Source: Phlebotomus papatasi | Taxonomy: Eukaryota > Arthropoda > Insecta > Diptera > Psychodidae | NCBI RefSeq assembly: GCF_024763615.1 | Contig: NC_077222.1 | Coordinates: forward strand, 1,488,001-1,552,000 | Length of the DNA stretch: 64,000 bases | Reading direction: 5' to 3' | Shown: positions 49,131 through 60,435 of the stretch, piece by piece | Layout: each line of letters opens with the position of its first letter | Numbering within the stretch: position 1 is the first letter of the stretch | The notes under the pieces: model-generated | Databases searched by the model: none | Told to the model about the DNA's origin: nothing | What the model saw: the letters and a program-made list of their open reading frames with translations, nothing else | Position numbers and translations under genes: made by a program

Positions 49131-50135
49131 TTTAGGAACATACAGTTCAGAAAGAGTGTACTACATGGTAAGCCATTCAACCTGTTTTAATGTAATAAAA
49201 TGAAGAAGAAAAGATAAATAGAGCAAATCAGAATATTAATAATTAAAGTAAGAGCATGACCGGCATAAGTGGTGTTGACTTCAAATATCGGACTAATATT
49301 TTGATGTGAACCGATAGATGACATTATTGTCGTGGACACTTTGTCGTAAAATATTAAATTGACGTCAAATTCGAACCTTAGAAATACGTTATCTGATATG
49401 AGTGCATAAAAAGCGTCGCTCTAAAAGGCTCTTTTTATCAGTTTTCACCCCACAAGACCAAAAATTTCACATGCAGTGACCGATAAGGACATTTAAAACC
49501 TAAAATAGTTCATACTTAAGTGGAATAAGCAATTTGAAGAGATGAAAAATGTCGATTACTTCCCAGAGCGTGGCCAAACAGGCACAGTGATACATGATAT
49601 GCGTAAACGAATTATTAATATATTTAAACGGAACCGAATCTTTAATTTGTCACAAGAAACAGCGAAATTAATTCAGTAAGGTGTAGAAACATTATATTTA
49701 CCCATTCGAGCTCATCTCATTGCGCGTAACCTCAAAGAAAAAAATCGTAAAGAAAAAAAAATTGAACAGAATGGCATTCTTGAGTAAACTCATAGTTACT
49801 CTAAATTGGATATTATAGACGCCAAATGGAATTTCGCTAAATGTAAGTAAGGTTAAGTGAGGTTATGTTGCCAAGCTATACTTGTCTGCAAAATTTATTT
49901 TGATTAATTAGCGCTTCTGACCCGTCTTTCAAAGTAGATTTATACGGCATTGCAGTTTATTTGCAGGCTCAATAAGTCATTTTAAGTTTATGTTCATTTC
50001 AAGCGAAGTACAATTTTAAACATAATTTTGGATTCAAGAGATTTTATGAATAATTATGCTGGCACAACTTCCTGTAGAGGAACTAAGCCTTTCACCAAGT
50101 GATATATCTAAACATTCGTATAGTTTTCATATCCT

Positions 50136-50865
50136 TATGGCTCCGGCACGCCTTTCAGATCGGTAAAATTTCATAAAGTCAAAATTCATCCCATTCTTCT
50201 TCTTATTTTGAACATCACACCAAATGAAATTTAGTTCAGCCCAGGGGGTCCGTGGTGCAATTGGTAAGAGCGTTCGGCTCTTGGGCGGTGTGACCCCCGG
50301 CTCGACTGTCACAGTTGTGAGTTCGAGTCCCGCCCGGTGCAAATGATTGAAGCGTCTGAATGGACATTTTTCACCAAACATTGTAAACTGAATAATAAAC
50401 TGTAAACTGAACAATGTACAAAATGGCAATGAAAGCCCGGTACATCGAAATAAATAAAATAATAATAGTTCAGCCCAACTTTGTGTCTGAAAGAATGGAA
50501 AACACTTATGCAAATTTTTTAAAAGAAGGGATGAAAATTTTAATTTCATGAAATTTTACTGATATAAAAGGTGCGTTGGAATCATTTGAACATTTTTCGA
50601 TTGTTCCCGGCACAGCTTTTAGATTAGGAAAATTTTTTGAAATCAAAATTTACATTCCTTTTCTCACACGTTTTGCGTATGTCTATCCTACTCTTTCGCA
50701 CTACAAATACGATTGAGCTAAATTGAATATGTTGTGATGTTTAAAAGATGAAGAAGAGTGCGAAGAAATGAGATAGGCATATGTAAAAAGTGTGACAAAA
50801 ACCGGGATTCAAATTTCGACTTCATGAAATTTTGCGGATCTAAATGGTGTGCGGAGCCATTAAGT
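50136..50865. repeat. Two fold-back elements, the first split by a SINE
   Basis: These belong to the family of the robo1 intron array: ctccggcacgcctttcagatc at 50138 opens the first, which resumes after the SINE and closes near 50575. A second runs from about 50605 (ttcccggcacagcttttaga) to 50863 (ggatctaaatggtgtgcgga). Confidence 0.75.
50232..50477 (+). mobile_element. tRNA-derived SINE with 12-bp target duplication
   Basis: tagttcagccca at 50232-50243 and 50466-50477 is the target duplication. The 222-bp element (50244-50465) starts gggggtccgtggtgcaattg, has an A-box-like tggtgcaattggtaagagcg and a B-box-like gagttcgagtccc, then an unrelated body and an A-rich tail (aaataaataaaataataat). 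A functional tRNA is unlikely: the region between the boxes does not form a normal anticodon arm, and no acceptor-stem partner follows. Confidence 0.85.
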
Positions 50866-51751
50866 ACCCATTTAAATTTTGTTTTTGATTTGATTAAATT
50901 GTTTTGATTTTGAGATTTATTTTAAGTTCTGTACAATAGATTTTTGGAACTCAAAAGTATATGGATGTTCGTAATATTTTTGAAGACATTTTCCTTATTA
51001 TTGCTCGTAATGTTTACATTTTGCTATCATAACCTTAACTAAGAAAGGTTATATAATAAAATCAGATTTAGTCTACAATTTTGGTAAACTTTAGTAGCAT
51101 TTTTTCAACGATAAGAGCTTAAAAATTTCCGAAATAAGCTTTCACAATTTCAACGACGCGACGTTTATATCTAAAAAATACAGGGAGTTCCGGCTTGAGA
51201 GAAAACGGACAGAAAGAATTTGATATTAATTGTCTACTATTGGGAGCTGATTTATAAAATAATTTTTGAAACGCCCCTAAAAGTAATGCAAATATTTTTC
51301 ACACGGAAAATTTGAAATACATTTCTTATGAACCGTTGGCGCTAAAGATAGGCTGAAAAATTGTCGTCGGAAATATCTTGCATACACTACGATGTTTCCA
51401 TAACTTATCCCAAAGATGTCTCCTGCAGATATGCAATTTTACTGTGTCACTGGAGTTAATTCGCGGGCTTTTTTTCGTTCCCGACAAATTCTTTCAAAGC
51501 GGAAGTTCCTGTACTTTATTTTCTACTGGTTTTATATATTTTTTATATTATATTTTTTTATATTGCCATTTTGGAAATGTTTTCGATATTGTGTATGAGA
51601 GGAAAAGAGACAAATATAGAATTATATTTCGCTTATTTTTGGTGATATGTTAAAAACATTTCAAAATGAACTGAAAATTATTTATTGCTCTGAATACTAA
51701 TTGAGTTCCTACTTAATTTTTTGATAAATAAATATATTTACGAAAAAGCGT

Positions 51752-52150
51752 ATAATGGCGCATTGACAATAAAATGCTTGCCGTAGCCTCACCGTATTTA
51801 GTTAATTTACGCATTTTCATTGCAATTTTTACGCAAATTTTCAATTACCGTATTACCTTATCTTATACTCGGTGACCCTAGGTGGAAATAATATAAGAAA
51901 ATCGAAGAAATAAAACGAAAATACGATAAACGGTGAGCAAGAAAAACTGTAAAAGAAATTAAATGTACAGCTTTTTTGCTCACCGTTTATCGCATATTCG
52001 TTTTATTTATTCAATTTTCTTATATTATTTTCACCTAATGCCACCGAGTAGGAGATAAGGTAATACGGTAGTCGAGAATTTGCGTAAGAATTGCAATGAA
52101 AATACGTAAATTAACGAAATACGGTGAGCATTGTCAATGTGATTCCGCCC
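51752..52150. mobile_element. 400-bp fold-back with arms of about 170 bp
   Basis: The left arm (ggcgcattgacaat.., 'cgtatttagttaatttacgc', 'taccgtattaccttatct', 'cgataaacggtgagca') is the imperfect reverse complement of the right arm (tgctcaccgtttatcg, 'agataaggtaatacggta', 'acgtaaattaacgaaatacg', attgtcaatg). The loop is about 35 bp. The flanks gcgtataat and tgcgaaagagatga are adjacent in an uninterrupted repeat at about 23241-23262. Confidence 0.8.
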
Positions 52151-53210
52151 TAAGTGCGAAAGAGATGATTAAGTCATTACTATTCCCTCTCGGTAATACG
52201 TAAAACAGATGTTTATAAAATGATAAGTATTGTGCGTTGCGCATTATTCTCCTAGATTTTTTTGTACAACACAAATCTAAAATTTCGCGATTTTTTTTTG
52301 TAAATGTTGGCAAATTTCTTCTAATGTAAAAAAAAGCAATTCCATGTAGGGAAGCATATTGCAAATAGCATGTGCCTTTCGTTCCAGTCGTTCGTGATAA
52401 CGTAAAAAATTAAACGAGAAATAAATGTGACAAGTATTAGTGGAAACTAAAAGGAATTGTTCTTTGGAGTAACATATCAAAATTAGATTCACGACATATT
52501 GGTTGATTTCTTTGTGAGTTCTTGTACGAGACATAACTGCTTCTTGAAGATTAAAAGAAAATAAAATTCAAATGGTTGAGAGAAACGAAATGTTTCGACC
52601 AAGTCTTTTTCTGGAATGAGACGTTCCTTTTTTTCTCTCACTCCAAATAGCGAGAATAGTTTTGACAAACAAGCCCCATTATATACAAATAACTATATGT
52701 AAACTATTTATTTACTCAAGAGCTCTAGATTGGGAAAATTCAGCTGTTTGCAATAAACAATTAAACGACAAGTAATAATTTAAGAGAGATTGAGAGGGTG
52801 GGGTGAAAATTGGTCTATAAATACCAATTGTCAATACTTACCATTAATGTGGATGAAAAGTCTGCACCAAATAATCAGGAATGATAAATTTAAGTTCATT
52901 TTTTCTGACTATTTTGCTTTCCTAAAGTTGATGAATGCCGACGGTATATTTCTTCAAATTTGTTCAGCCATTGTAGGGGGAGTGGGGTGCTTTTGTTGTT
53001 CTCCTTTTGCAGACAATTTCACTCACAAATTGCACATTAATTTAAATATAACACAATTAATCCAGGGTTATGCAGGTGCTTCAGTATGTTCACTTTGAAA
53101 TATTGATTTTGCATCAGCAACTCTTAAGTATTTTCACTAATACTCCCAATCCATTTTAGACTGAGGAGCTTTTGTATTTGCACTTTGTTCCTATACCACA
53201 ATTTATAACA

Positions 53211-53241
53211 ATAAATATATATATATATGCATATATATATA
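53211..53241. repeat. TA microsatellite
   Basis: (TA)n interrupted once by TGCA. Confidence 0.85.
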
Positions 53242-54790
53242 GTAGAATGATAAATTATTTTACGTACATATCATTATATTGTCAACACACAATTGCGCGC
53301 CCAATGAATTAGGATGGGGATTAATTATATTAATTTAGTTAATGATATTGGGGGTATAAATAGGACTTTTCGAAACATTTGTCAGAATGTGGTTTTGTGC
53401 GATATGCGCGAGATATGCAGGTAGAATATGTATAGAAGGGGCTGTGTATCTATACAATGTATTGTGTATAAAAGCCCTATGTATCACATAGTATTTCCTT
53501 TAATTAAACCAACAATATGCAGTATTTTTGTTGTTCCAAGAACTAAAACAATTTTCACTTTCCTAGAGTTTATCTTTTGGAGAACATCCAATTTAGTCAA
53601 TTATGTTCAGCACGACTCATGCCTCTATGTAATTTTTCTTTGTGTTAGAAATTCGTCGGCTTCTCTCGATTACACTAAAATTCTTTGCATTGAGGGGGCT
53701 CCTTTTTTGCCAATCCTCTGTGGGTTTGTTTTTTTTTTTGTACGTTTGGGTTGTCAGAGAAGTCCAACAAGAAAAATGATACCGAGGTTGGAGCACAAAG
53801 TTATGCAAAGTGAAAAATAATTTGATTGTTATATTGTTGGAAATGATAAACTATTGATTTCTGGGATATTTTACAAAGAATAGTGCAAGAGAAGTTGGCG
53901 ATTACAAATGGCCAAGAATTTTTTACACTCAAATTAGATAGTCATAAATCTAAATTTGTTCATCATTATGTGAGCTGAAAACAAAGATTGTGTATGATTA
54001 ATGAGGTACTTCTGAAATAAGGTAATCATACCACCAAATAGTGGCTTTCATTTCAATGATTTACATAAAATCTTCATTATATTATATAGGTCTTTCATAC
54101 ACTATAGAGAGAAATATTTCTATAAAGCGAATATGTGAATGTTTTATTCAGACAGTCATCTCAATGGAAGTTATAAAAATTACATTTGGAAGAGAACCTC
54201 AATTTTTTATCGTATTTCGTCATACAATAAATTCTGAGGAAAAAAGGTTCTCGAAAATGACACAAGAAAATTGTTGAAAGTGAGAAAAGACTTGGCATTA
54301 TGCTAGAAATATCGATACTTCATTGCGAAGTCTTTTCAACTTCGGCACCTCGTTTTAAAATGAGAATTCTTGCAGAATATCGATTAGGATTCTAGATATT
54401 TCAGTTCATGAAATATTTGATTGCGTCTACCGCCGACTTACCAAAACCGATCTCTTTCGGAAAACGACAGAAAATCCATAACATAGATTTCAGGGGCCTC
54501 TCGACATTTCATTTTTCCATACGTTTTTGTATAGAGGCACTGAACACTATTAGCAAGTTTCTTCCTAAAGAGAATTGACTTATCAGTTTAATATATCTCG
54601 AAATCATGCATTAAAAGCTATCGAAAAATACATATTTCATAATACTCGCCGAAATAATACAAGGACTACGAGCAAATTTGTTTAAGTCGCGGTGCAATAT
54701 CTGGAAAATTTTTACAAGGACAAGTGAAAAATATCTTCACTTTTTATTAGGCTTGATGGGCCCCTGATAGATTATATATAATCATAATTT

Positions 54791-54938
54791 GTTAGGGGGA
54801 AGTGGGGTACCTTTGAAAGTGGGGCACTTTTGAAATTGGGATTTTCACCTATTTTTAAATAAAATTGAGCCTTATCATGATATAATTTAGTTGCACAAAC
54901 AGTTCCAATTTCAAAGGGTTCCAACTTCCCCCTACATT
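54791..54938. mobile_element. Fold-back MITE, gttagggggaagtgggg family
   Basis: The arms ttagggggaagtggggtacc and ccaacttccccctac are inverted over about 30 bp. 148 bp, non-coding. Confidence 0.6.
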
Positions 54939-55137
54939 TAATATCACTATTTATTCAATGCCATTTTTACAACAAGAACGCTCTTTCCTTTAATCTGCTA
55001 TTTTTAATACTGTTCTAAAATGTGTACTCTGAAAGAAGTTGTGTCATATTGACAAGAAAAATTTGTCAAAGATATTTTTCTATACAGAATATGGAAAAAA
55101 AACTGTCAAATCTGTGGCAAACTTGATCTTGTTAAAA

Positions 55138-55340
55138 ATTCAATTCAATTTATTTAATTTAAAATAGGACAAACGGTCCTCTGTACAAAAATGTCCTTAT
55201 ATAATAAAGTAAGGTAAATTAGGAGCCTGCAGAGGCCATATGACTCAGGATAAGCCCCCTCTTTCGCTCTCTGGGCAAAGTGTTCCAGAGCATGACACCC
55301 TCCACAAAAATGGAGCTGCAAAAAGTTTGTCAAAAGGATG
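55138..55340 (-). mobile_element. 5'-truncated LINE 3' end
   Basis: On the minus strand a frame reads FVEGVMLWNTLPRERKRG, resembling the WNxLP segment near the C terminus of many non-LTR reverse transcriptases. A stop, about 80 bp of 3' UTR and the tail aataaattgaattgaatt follow. The catalytic domain is absent, so the copy is dead on arrival. Confidence 0.6.
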
Positions 55341-56029
55341 TTCTTCCAACTAAAATTCAACAAAAAGTTTTGTCAAATTGGTAAACAATATCCTTTTGAC
55401 AAATTATAATTACACTTAACAAAACCTTATTTAGACCAGGTATTTTACAATTCCTTTATTTGCGTCTTATGTAATCGAATTAAACCAGATAGAAGCGGAG
55501 ATAGTTCATAAAAGCCCCTACAAATTTGGAGCAATTTTTGTCAAAAAATGCAATTTTGACAGAATTTTGACGTATATCAAAACTGTGGGGGTTCACAAAC
55601 ATTTACGAAATTTTACATCAGGGGTGACATTAGCTCTGAAAAATGCGACCGATTTTAGTGTAAATTTTTCCCTGTTTTTGTACACATTTCACGAGATATC
55701 TCCAAAACTACGTAGGTTGCCAATTTAGGGTTTTCGGTTGCCTCATCGTTATTAAATTGGCTTTTATTTTGTATTACTATTATTTGCTAATTCATTCTAT
55801 ACTGACAGAAAACAGCTAATAAACCCAAAAGTTTTTTCGGCTCGCTAGAAACATATGGGAAACATAGGAAATGTCATGCCCCTGATTTTACATAATATTT
55901 TTTTCTCTGTAGTAAAATGTTCGGACTTGCTGTTTGTTTTTTCCTAAAATATCTACAAAGGGAAAAGAATATATTTGATCATACATAAAGCTGTCTTCAA
56001 ACTCGTAATGCTCTAGACACACTTACGAC

Positions 56030-56177
56030 TTAACCCTTTAAGGACGAGAAGGTAAAAAATCTGGGGTCAGAAAAAATCACCTTTTCTAACTTTTTAGAGC
56101 AAAACTTAGCTTTGGAAGATCGTAGGAAAAATTTCATTTTTGGATCACCGATGACCCAATCGTCCTTAAAGGGTTAA
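56030..56177. mobile_element. piggyBac-like MITE, short copy
   Basis: TTAA (56030-56033, 56174-56177) flanks only 140 bp. The ends CCCTTTAAGGACGA and TCGTCCTTAAAGGG are perfect inverted repeats. The interior does not match the long copies. Confidence 0.8.
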
Positions 56178-56675
56178 GCCGAGAGACGACTTAGTGAAAA
56201 ATGATGGAAATGTAGTATGACCATTATTTCTAATATAATTACGCTAAGCCGTCTGTCGGCTAATCCTCAGGTCTGTCAAGGCCCTAATGCCGGCTTCAGA
56301 CTGGAGGTTTAGCCCATTTCCTGAAGGTCTTAAAAATCTAAATAACAAGCAATTTTAATGATTTTTCGAAATCTAATGGATAATTTGCCCTTAATCCAAT
56401 TATAAACAACAATTTTCTAAAAAATCGTGCCTGATAGGAAATTAGAGGAGTTAAGCCAGATGGCTAAGCCTTAGGTCTGAAGCCCGTATAAGACTACAGG
56501 TTTAGCCTCGTTTGCAAATTGTTCATTAATCCTATATAGAAACCAATTAAATTGTTTTTTTTAGAATTTATCTATAGTCGATCATTTGCACTAAATAATC
56601 TAATCATAAAACAAAACTTTCCACAATAGCTTGACGGATATGCAATTATAAAAGTTAAGTCGTATGCCTAAGCCT

Positions 56676-56793
56676 TACGGCCTCTACACACTAGAGAACT
56701 TTATGTCCATTATTGAAGCAAATTCCCTACGCTTGTTTTGGAAAAACACTTTAATATAGATGTAAATTTATCTCGTGTGTGTAGAGGCCATTA
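56676..56793. mobile_element. 112-bp MITE, ggcctctacacact family, copy 2
   Basis: CGGCCTCTACACACTAG at the left and GTGTGTAGAGGCCA at the right, flanked by TTA on both sides. Matches 32489-32606. Confidence 0.75.
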
Positions 56794-57934
56794 GATCTGA
56801 AGACAGTTTAAGTTTGAACAATAAAGACAGGAGAGGGAAATCGTTATCTGTTACCGTTTGGCCTACAGGAGTTTTTCTCACTGTTTCAGATGGTCAAAAA
56901 GAAAAAGAAAACCATGAAAAAGTTCAAGACTTTACATTCGAGAGTACTTCTTTGTTGTTTCTTCTTTTGTCATCTAAACCTGTTAGGAAATCTCAAAATT
57001 CCAAAATAAAAATTGTTCCGAATTACCCCATCTTACCCTAAACGAACTAATACCGAAAACATTTTCTTCCGTAAACTTCAGAAATTCAAAATTCTACCTA
57101 AACATGATGCCTATATTATAGTCATAGATTATAGACCTTTTTCTTCCAATTCGAGCAATAAAAAAAAAGAAATTTAACAGTAGATAGTCCCTGTTGAAAT
57201 TTTTGATGAAATATGGGTATAACGGATGGTTATTGAGAGAATATTTATATTTTCACTATTATGGTGAGTGTTCATAAAATTCCCATTAAATTGTTAAATA
57301 GTGACAAAAGATTAAAATATTGCATATAAATATACTTATTATATCTGTATACCTTTATAGCTCTATCACAATATTGAGCTCACATATTTTACGGATTATT
57401 CCATAGAGGCACAAATCCTCAATTTACCTCCTTCACAAGCGTATCCCAAATTTATGGATATTGAGTGAAAATTCTATAAGTATATTTTTTCTTTCCATTC
57501 ACACACAGATTATCTGATATTTTGAAAATAATTCCAAGCCACCATGAGCTAAAATTTATGTTGGATGTTCTCCAAAAATTGTGATTTTTCCACAAGAGCC
57601 AGAAATGTTTCACTTAATTAAGGGTGAAACTGTGTATCCTAATTAAGATTGCGAAGAATGTAGAGTTGAAAATTCCCTTGTGAAAAAGGGAGGTAATTGC
57701 ACAGAAAATTAAATTGTACCACACACATTTATGATTATATCGCGATATATCCGGTGATTCTCAGTCTTTATTTTTCGCGGCAAAAAAAATAAATAAATAA
57801 AACAACTAATTTTACATTTAAGTAACACTGTTAATTTTAGGTCCGGTCTGAGTTGTTAAAAATTCATATCCATTCTCTCCATATAGCTATATAGAATTCT
57901 CTTCACGGGATAATTTAGAAACAGTTCTTTTTAA

Positions 57935-58167
57935 CTATTTAGTGAGATCTAACGTAAATCCATGACGCGCACCTCTTGATAGAGTGGAATCCCACAGCGA
58001 ACTGAAACGAAGGTTCCAGTTCTGGGAAAGGAGACCGCGTTTTGAGAGAGTATAAAGTTGGGCCAGGGGCGAATTGGATACATAAACATGCGTTGGTATA
58101 TGAGAACAAAACGCATAATCGGGCACAAGAAGAACACAACCTTTGCTATTGAGAGACTCACGGGCAT
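57935..58167. other. GC-richer island upstream of robo1
   Basis: This 230-bp patch has a clearly higher GC content than its AT-rich surroundings and is not repeated elsewhere in the window. On the minus strand it contains TTTCAGTTCG (initiator-like) and, near 58156, a good donor-like atgcccgtgagt. It may be an exon, promoter or enhancer of robo1. There is no proof. Confidence 0.25.
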
Positions 58168-58587
58168 TTGGAGGGGAATTTGTGTGTGTATTTGACTTTA
58201 TGTTGTGCTGAAAAGTGTTAATATCTATCGCTGAAGTAGCATCAACAGCGCAGTGGGTAATGCGCAGAAGTGCAAGGGGTCAAAATACTAGAAATCGTGT
58301 GTTTTGTTTTAGTATTTAGCATTGTAAATATAATTCAGGACACTAATTGTTGTCAAGATAACTTCTAATTTCTGGGGATATATCTATTAGCTGGGGACCA
58401 ACTACTACAATGCCATTAACTTGATAACTAAGATGGACAACCGTATTGCTATTTCGTGATATATCAACATACGCAACACACCGCTTGAATCCTCCAAACA
58501 AAGAAACTTTCTTAATAATAATCCTGTTGCTAAGAAAATTTAAATTTACAATGACATAAGAACATTGAGTTCCTCATTCGCAGCAAG

Positions 58588-58677
58588 TGTTCCCATTTTC
58601 GCCTCGACTGTTTCTATTTTCGCCGTAACTGTTTCTATATTCGCCGTGACTGTTTCTATATTCGCCGTGACTGTTCC
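58588..58677. repeat. 21-bp tandem repeat
   Basis: About four units of actgtttctatattcgccgt plus one base, imperfect at both ends. Confidence 0.85.
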
Positions 58678-58787
58678 TAATTTTTCCCTCAACCTGTATG
58701 CAGTGCCATGCTGTCTAAAAGCTCATATAGACTCAGGCTGATCCTCGGGAATATTTAGCATTTACACTGAGGACTACAGATCATTGA

Positions 58788-59254
58788 TTAACCCTTTAAG
58801 GACGATTGGAACACCGGTGTCCCATAAAGAAAATAATTTTTCGTGACTACCTAAAGTTATTTTTTTCTTATGTCTGTACATAATTGTAAAGTAGAAGGTT
58901 GAAGGAATCTAGAATATTTTTTTGTAAGTCTGTAGCTATTTGCTATGTAGTAAATATTTAAACTCAAAAATGGCGAATTTAAGCAAAACCATTTTGACAA
59001 TAAAAACTTCAATACTCATACGTAATATTTTTCATTAAAGCGAAAAATATTATTCATTGGTATTGTCAGAAAAATTATTTGAATTTTTGGGCTATTTTTG
59101 TCCCTATCGTTCATAGAAGCACAAAATATACCGAATTAGACTCTGTTGGACTTTTCAAGGTTAGATGTAAAACTTATCATTGATTATGTTTCTCAGTTTA
59201 ATTCTTATTATTGATTTTCATTCCGTAAAAAGTCTTTCGTCGTTAATGGGTTAA
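58788..59254. mobile_element. piggyBac-like MITE, copy 2
   Basis: TTAA (58788-58791, 59251-59254) flanks 459 bp that match 1625-2138 closely, including 'gattggaacaccggtgtccc', but lack about 50 bp of the middle. Right terminus cgttaatggg has one change. Confidence 0.85.
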
Positions 59255-59937
59255 AGTTCTAGAGAGAGTCTATTTTGGTCTTAACATTTAGTCTAATTGA
59301 TTTTTGTTTATTAAAATTGTTTTATGGCCGCTACACGTTAGGAGCAATTTTCGTCAAAAATTGTCGAAATTGTCTGCACTGCTGTAGGCGAAAACGTCAA
59401 AATTCTGTCTAAAATGCGATTTTTGACGAAAATTGCTCCCAGTGTGTAGAGGTCTTTATAGGCCGTTTCCATTTAAAAAATTTCAGATTTTTGTAATTCT
59501 CAATCCACACAAAGACTCGCAATAAATCCCAGTTTTGAATTCGAATATCTCATTGACATTTGGTAGTTTTGATGTAGCTGCTTCGTAGAAATAAATTTAA
59601 ACAACCGAAACCTTTATGAAATCAGTGCTAAAGGATATCTTTTGTCGTTTTATATGCGAATTGAAGGATTGAAAAAGATAATAAAGGGAATTTCTAATCA
59701 TTAACACTTAAAAACAGCAACGATTCTTTTTTAGATCGATACTGTATCCCACACACAGGAATTTTCCCTCACTGTACGCATTATTTTTACCCTCCAAGTA
59801 ACCACAATCACTTGAAATTTATCTAAAAACACCTTCACTGTGAAATGAAAACAAGTTTTTTTATGGGAATTTTCTTAGCTGACAACTCACTGTCATGCAA
59901 GTGTCAGATGAACATTCGATAGATGGCGCTATTCCCA

Positions 59938-60090
59938 ATGGGAACAGCCTGGGAAACTGTTCCCTTTTATTTTTAAGCTTTTATGCGAAAAAGTTCAAAC
60001 AAATTGAAATTTTTCTCATAAAAGCACCCTTTTTTCAAAAGGAGTTAAAAATTTTCTAACAAATTCGTTGAGAAATTTCTCAATGGAGTC
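59938..60090. repeat. Dispersed repeat shared with 63515-63690
   Basis: The words 'gggaacagcctgggaaactg', 'tttttaagcttttatgcg', 'ctcataaaagcaccc' and 'gagaaatttctcaatgga' recur in order at 63515-63690. Type unknown. Confidence 0.65.
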
Positions 60091-60136
60091 ATTAGTCAGA
60101 GAAACTTGAATTTGAACAGTATTAAATTTAGAAATT

Positions 60137-60435
60137 TATGGCTCCGGCATACCTTTGAGATCAGGAAAATTTCATAAGATCATAATTCATATCCCTTTGT
60201 TTTTTTTTTTAAAGTTCAGCACATGCCTATCCTAATCTTTTGCACTCGTCTTTTTCTTTTGAACATCACATCTAATTTAGTCAAATTTTAATTTAATCAA
60301 ATCTAATTTAGTTCAGTTCAATTTTGGGTCCGAAAGAGTATGATATACATATGCTAAACTTTTAATAAAGAAAGGGATGTGAATTTCGATTTTATGAAAC
60401 TTTCTTGTTCTAAAATGTGTGCCGGAGACATTTAA
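60137..60435. repeat. Single fold-back element of the robo1-intron family
   Basis: Opens atggctccggcatacctttg and closes cttgttctaaaatgtgtgcc. The central part has 'ttgcactcgtctttttctt' and 'aaagggatgtgaatttcgat'. An isolated member of the 31561-33847 family. Confidence 0.7.

Noticed and set aside
50244..50340. A tRNA gene at the tRNA-like stretch
   Set aside because: A- and B-box-like segments exist, but the arms do not fold normally, and the stretch is followed by a SINE body, an A-rich tail and a target duplication.
53428..53820. 130-codon plus-strand frame upstream of robo1
   Set aside because: No recognisable motif or supporting context. Long frames of this length occur by chance in this window.
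57949..58167. Minus-strand frame beginning MPVSLSIAKVVFF as the robo1 signal peptide
   Set aside because: The first 24 residues are fairly hydrophobic, but there is no phase-1 donor at a suitable place and no Robo-like sequence follows. Too weak to call.
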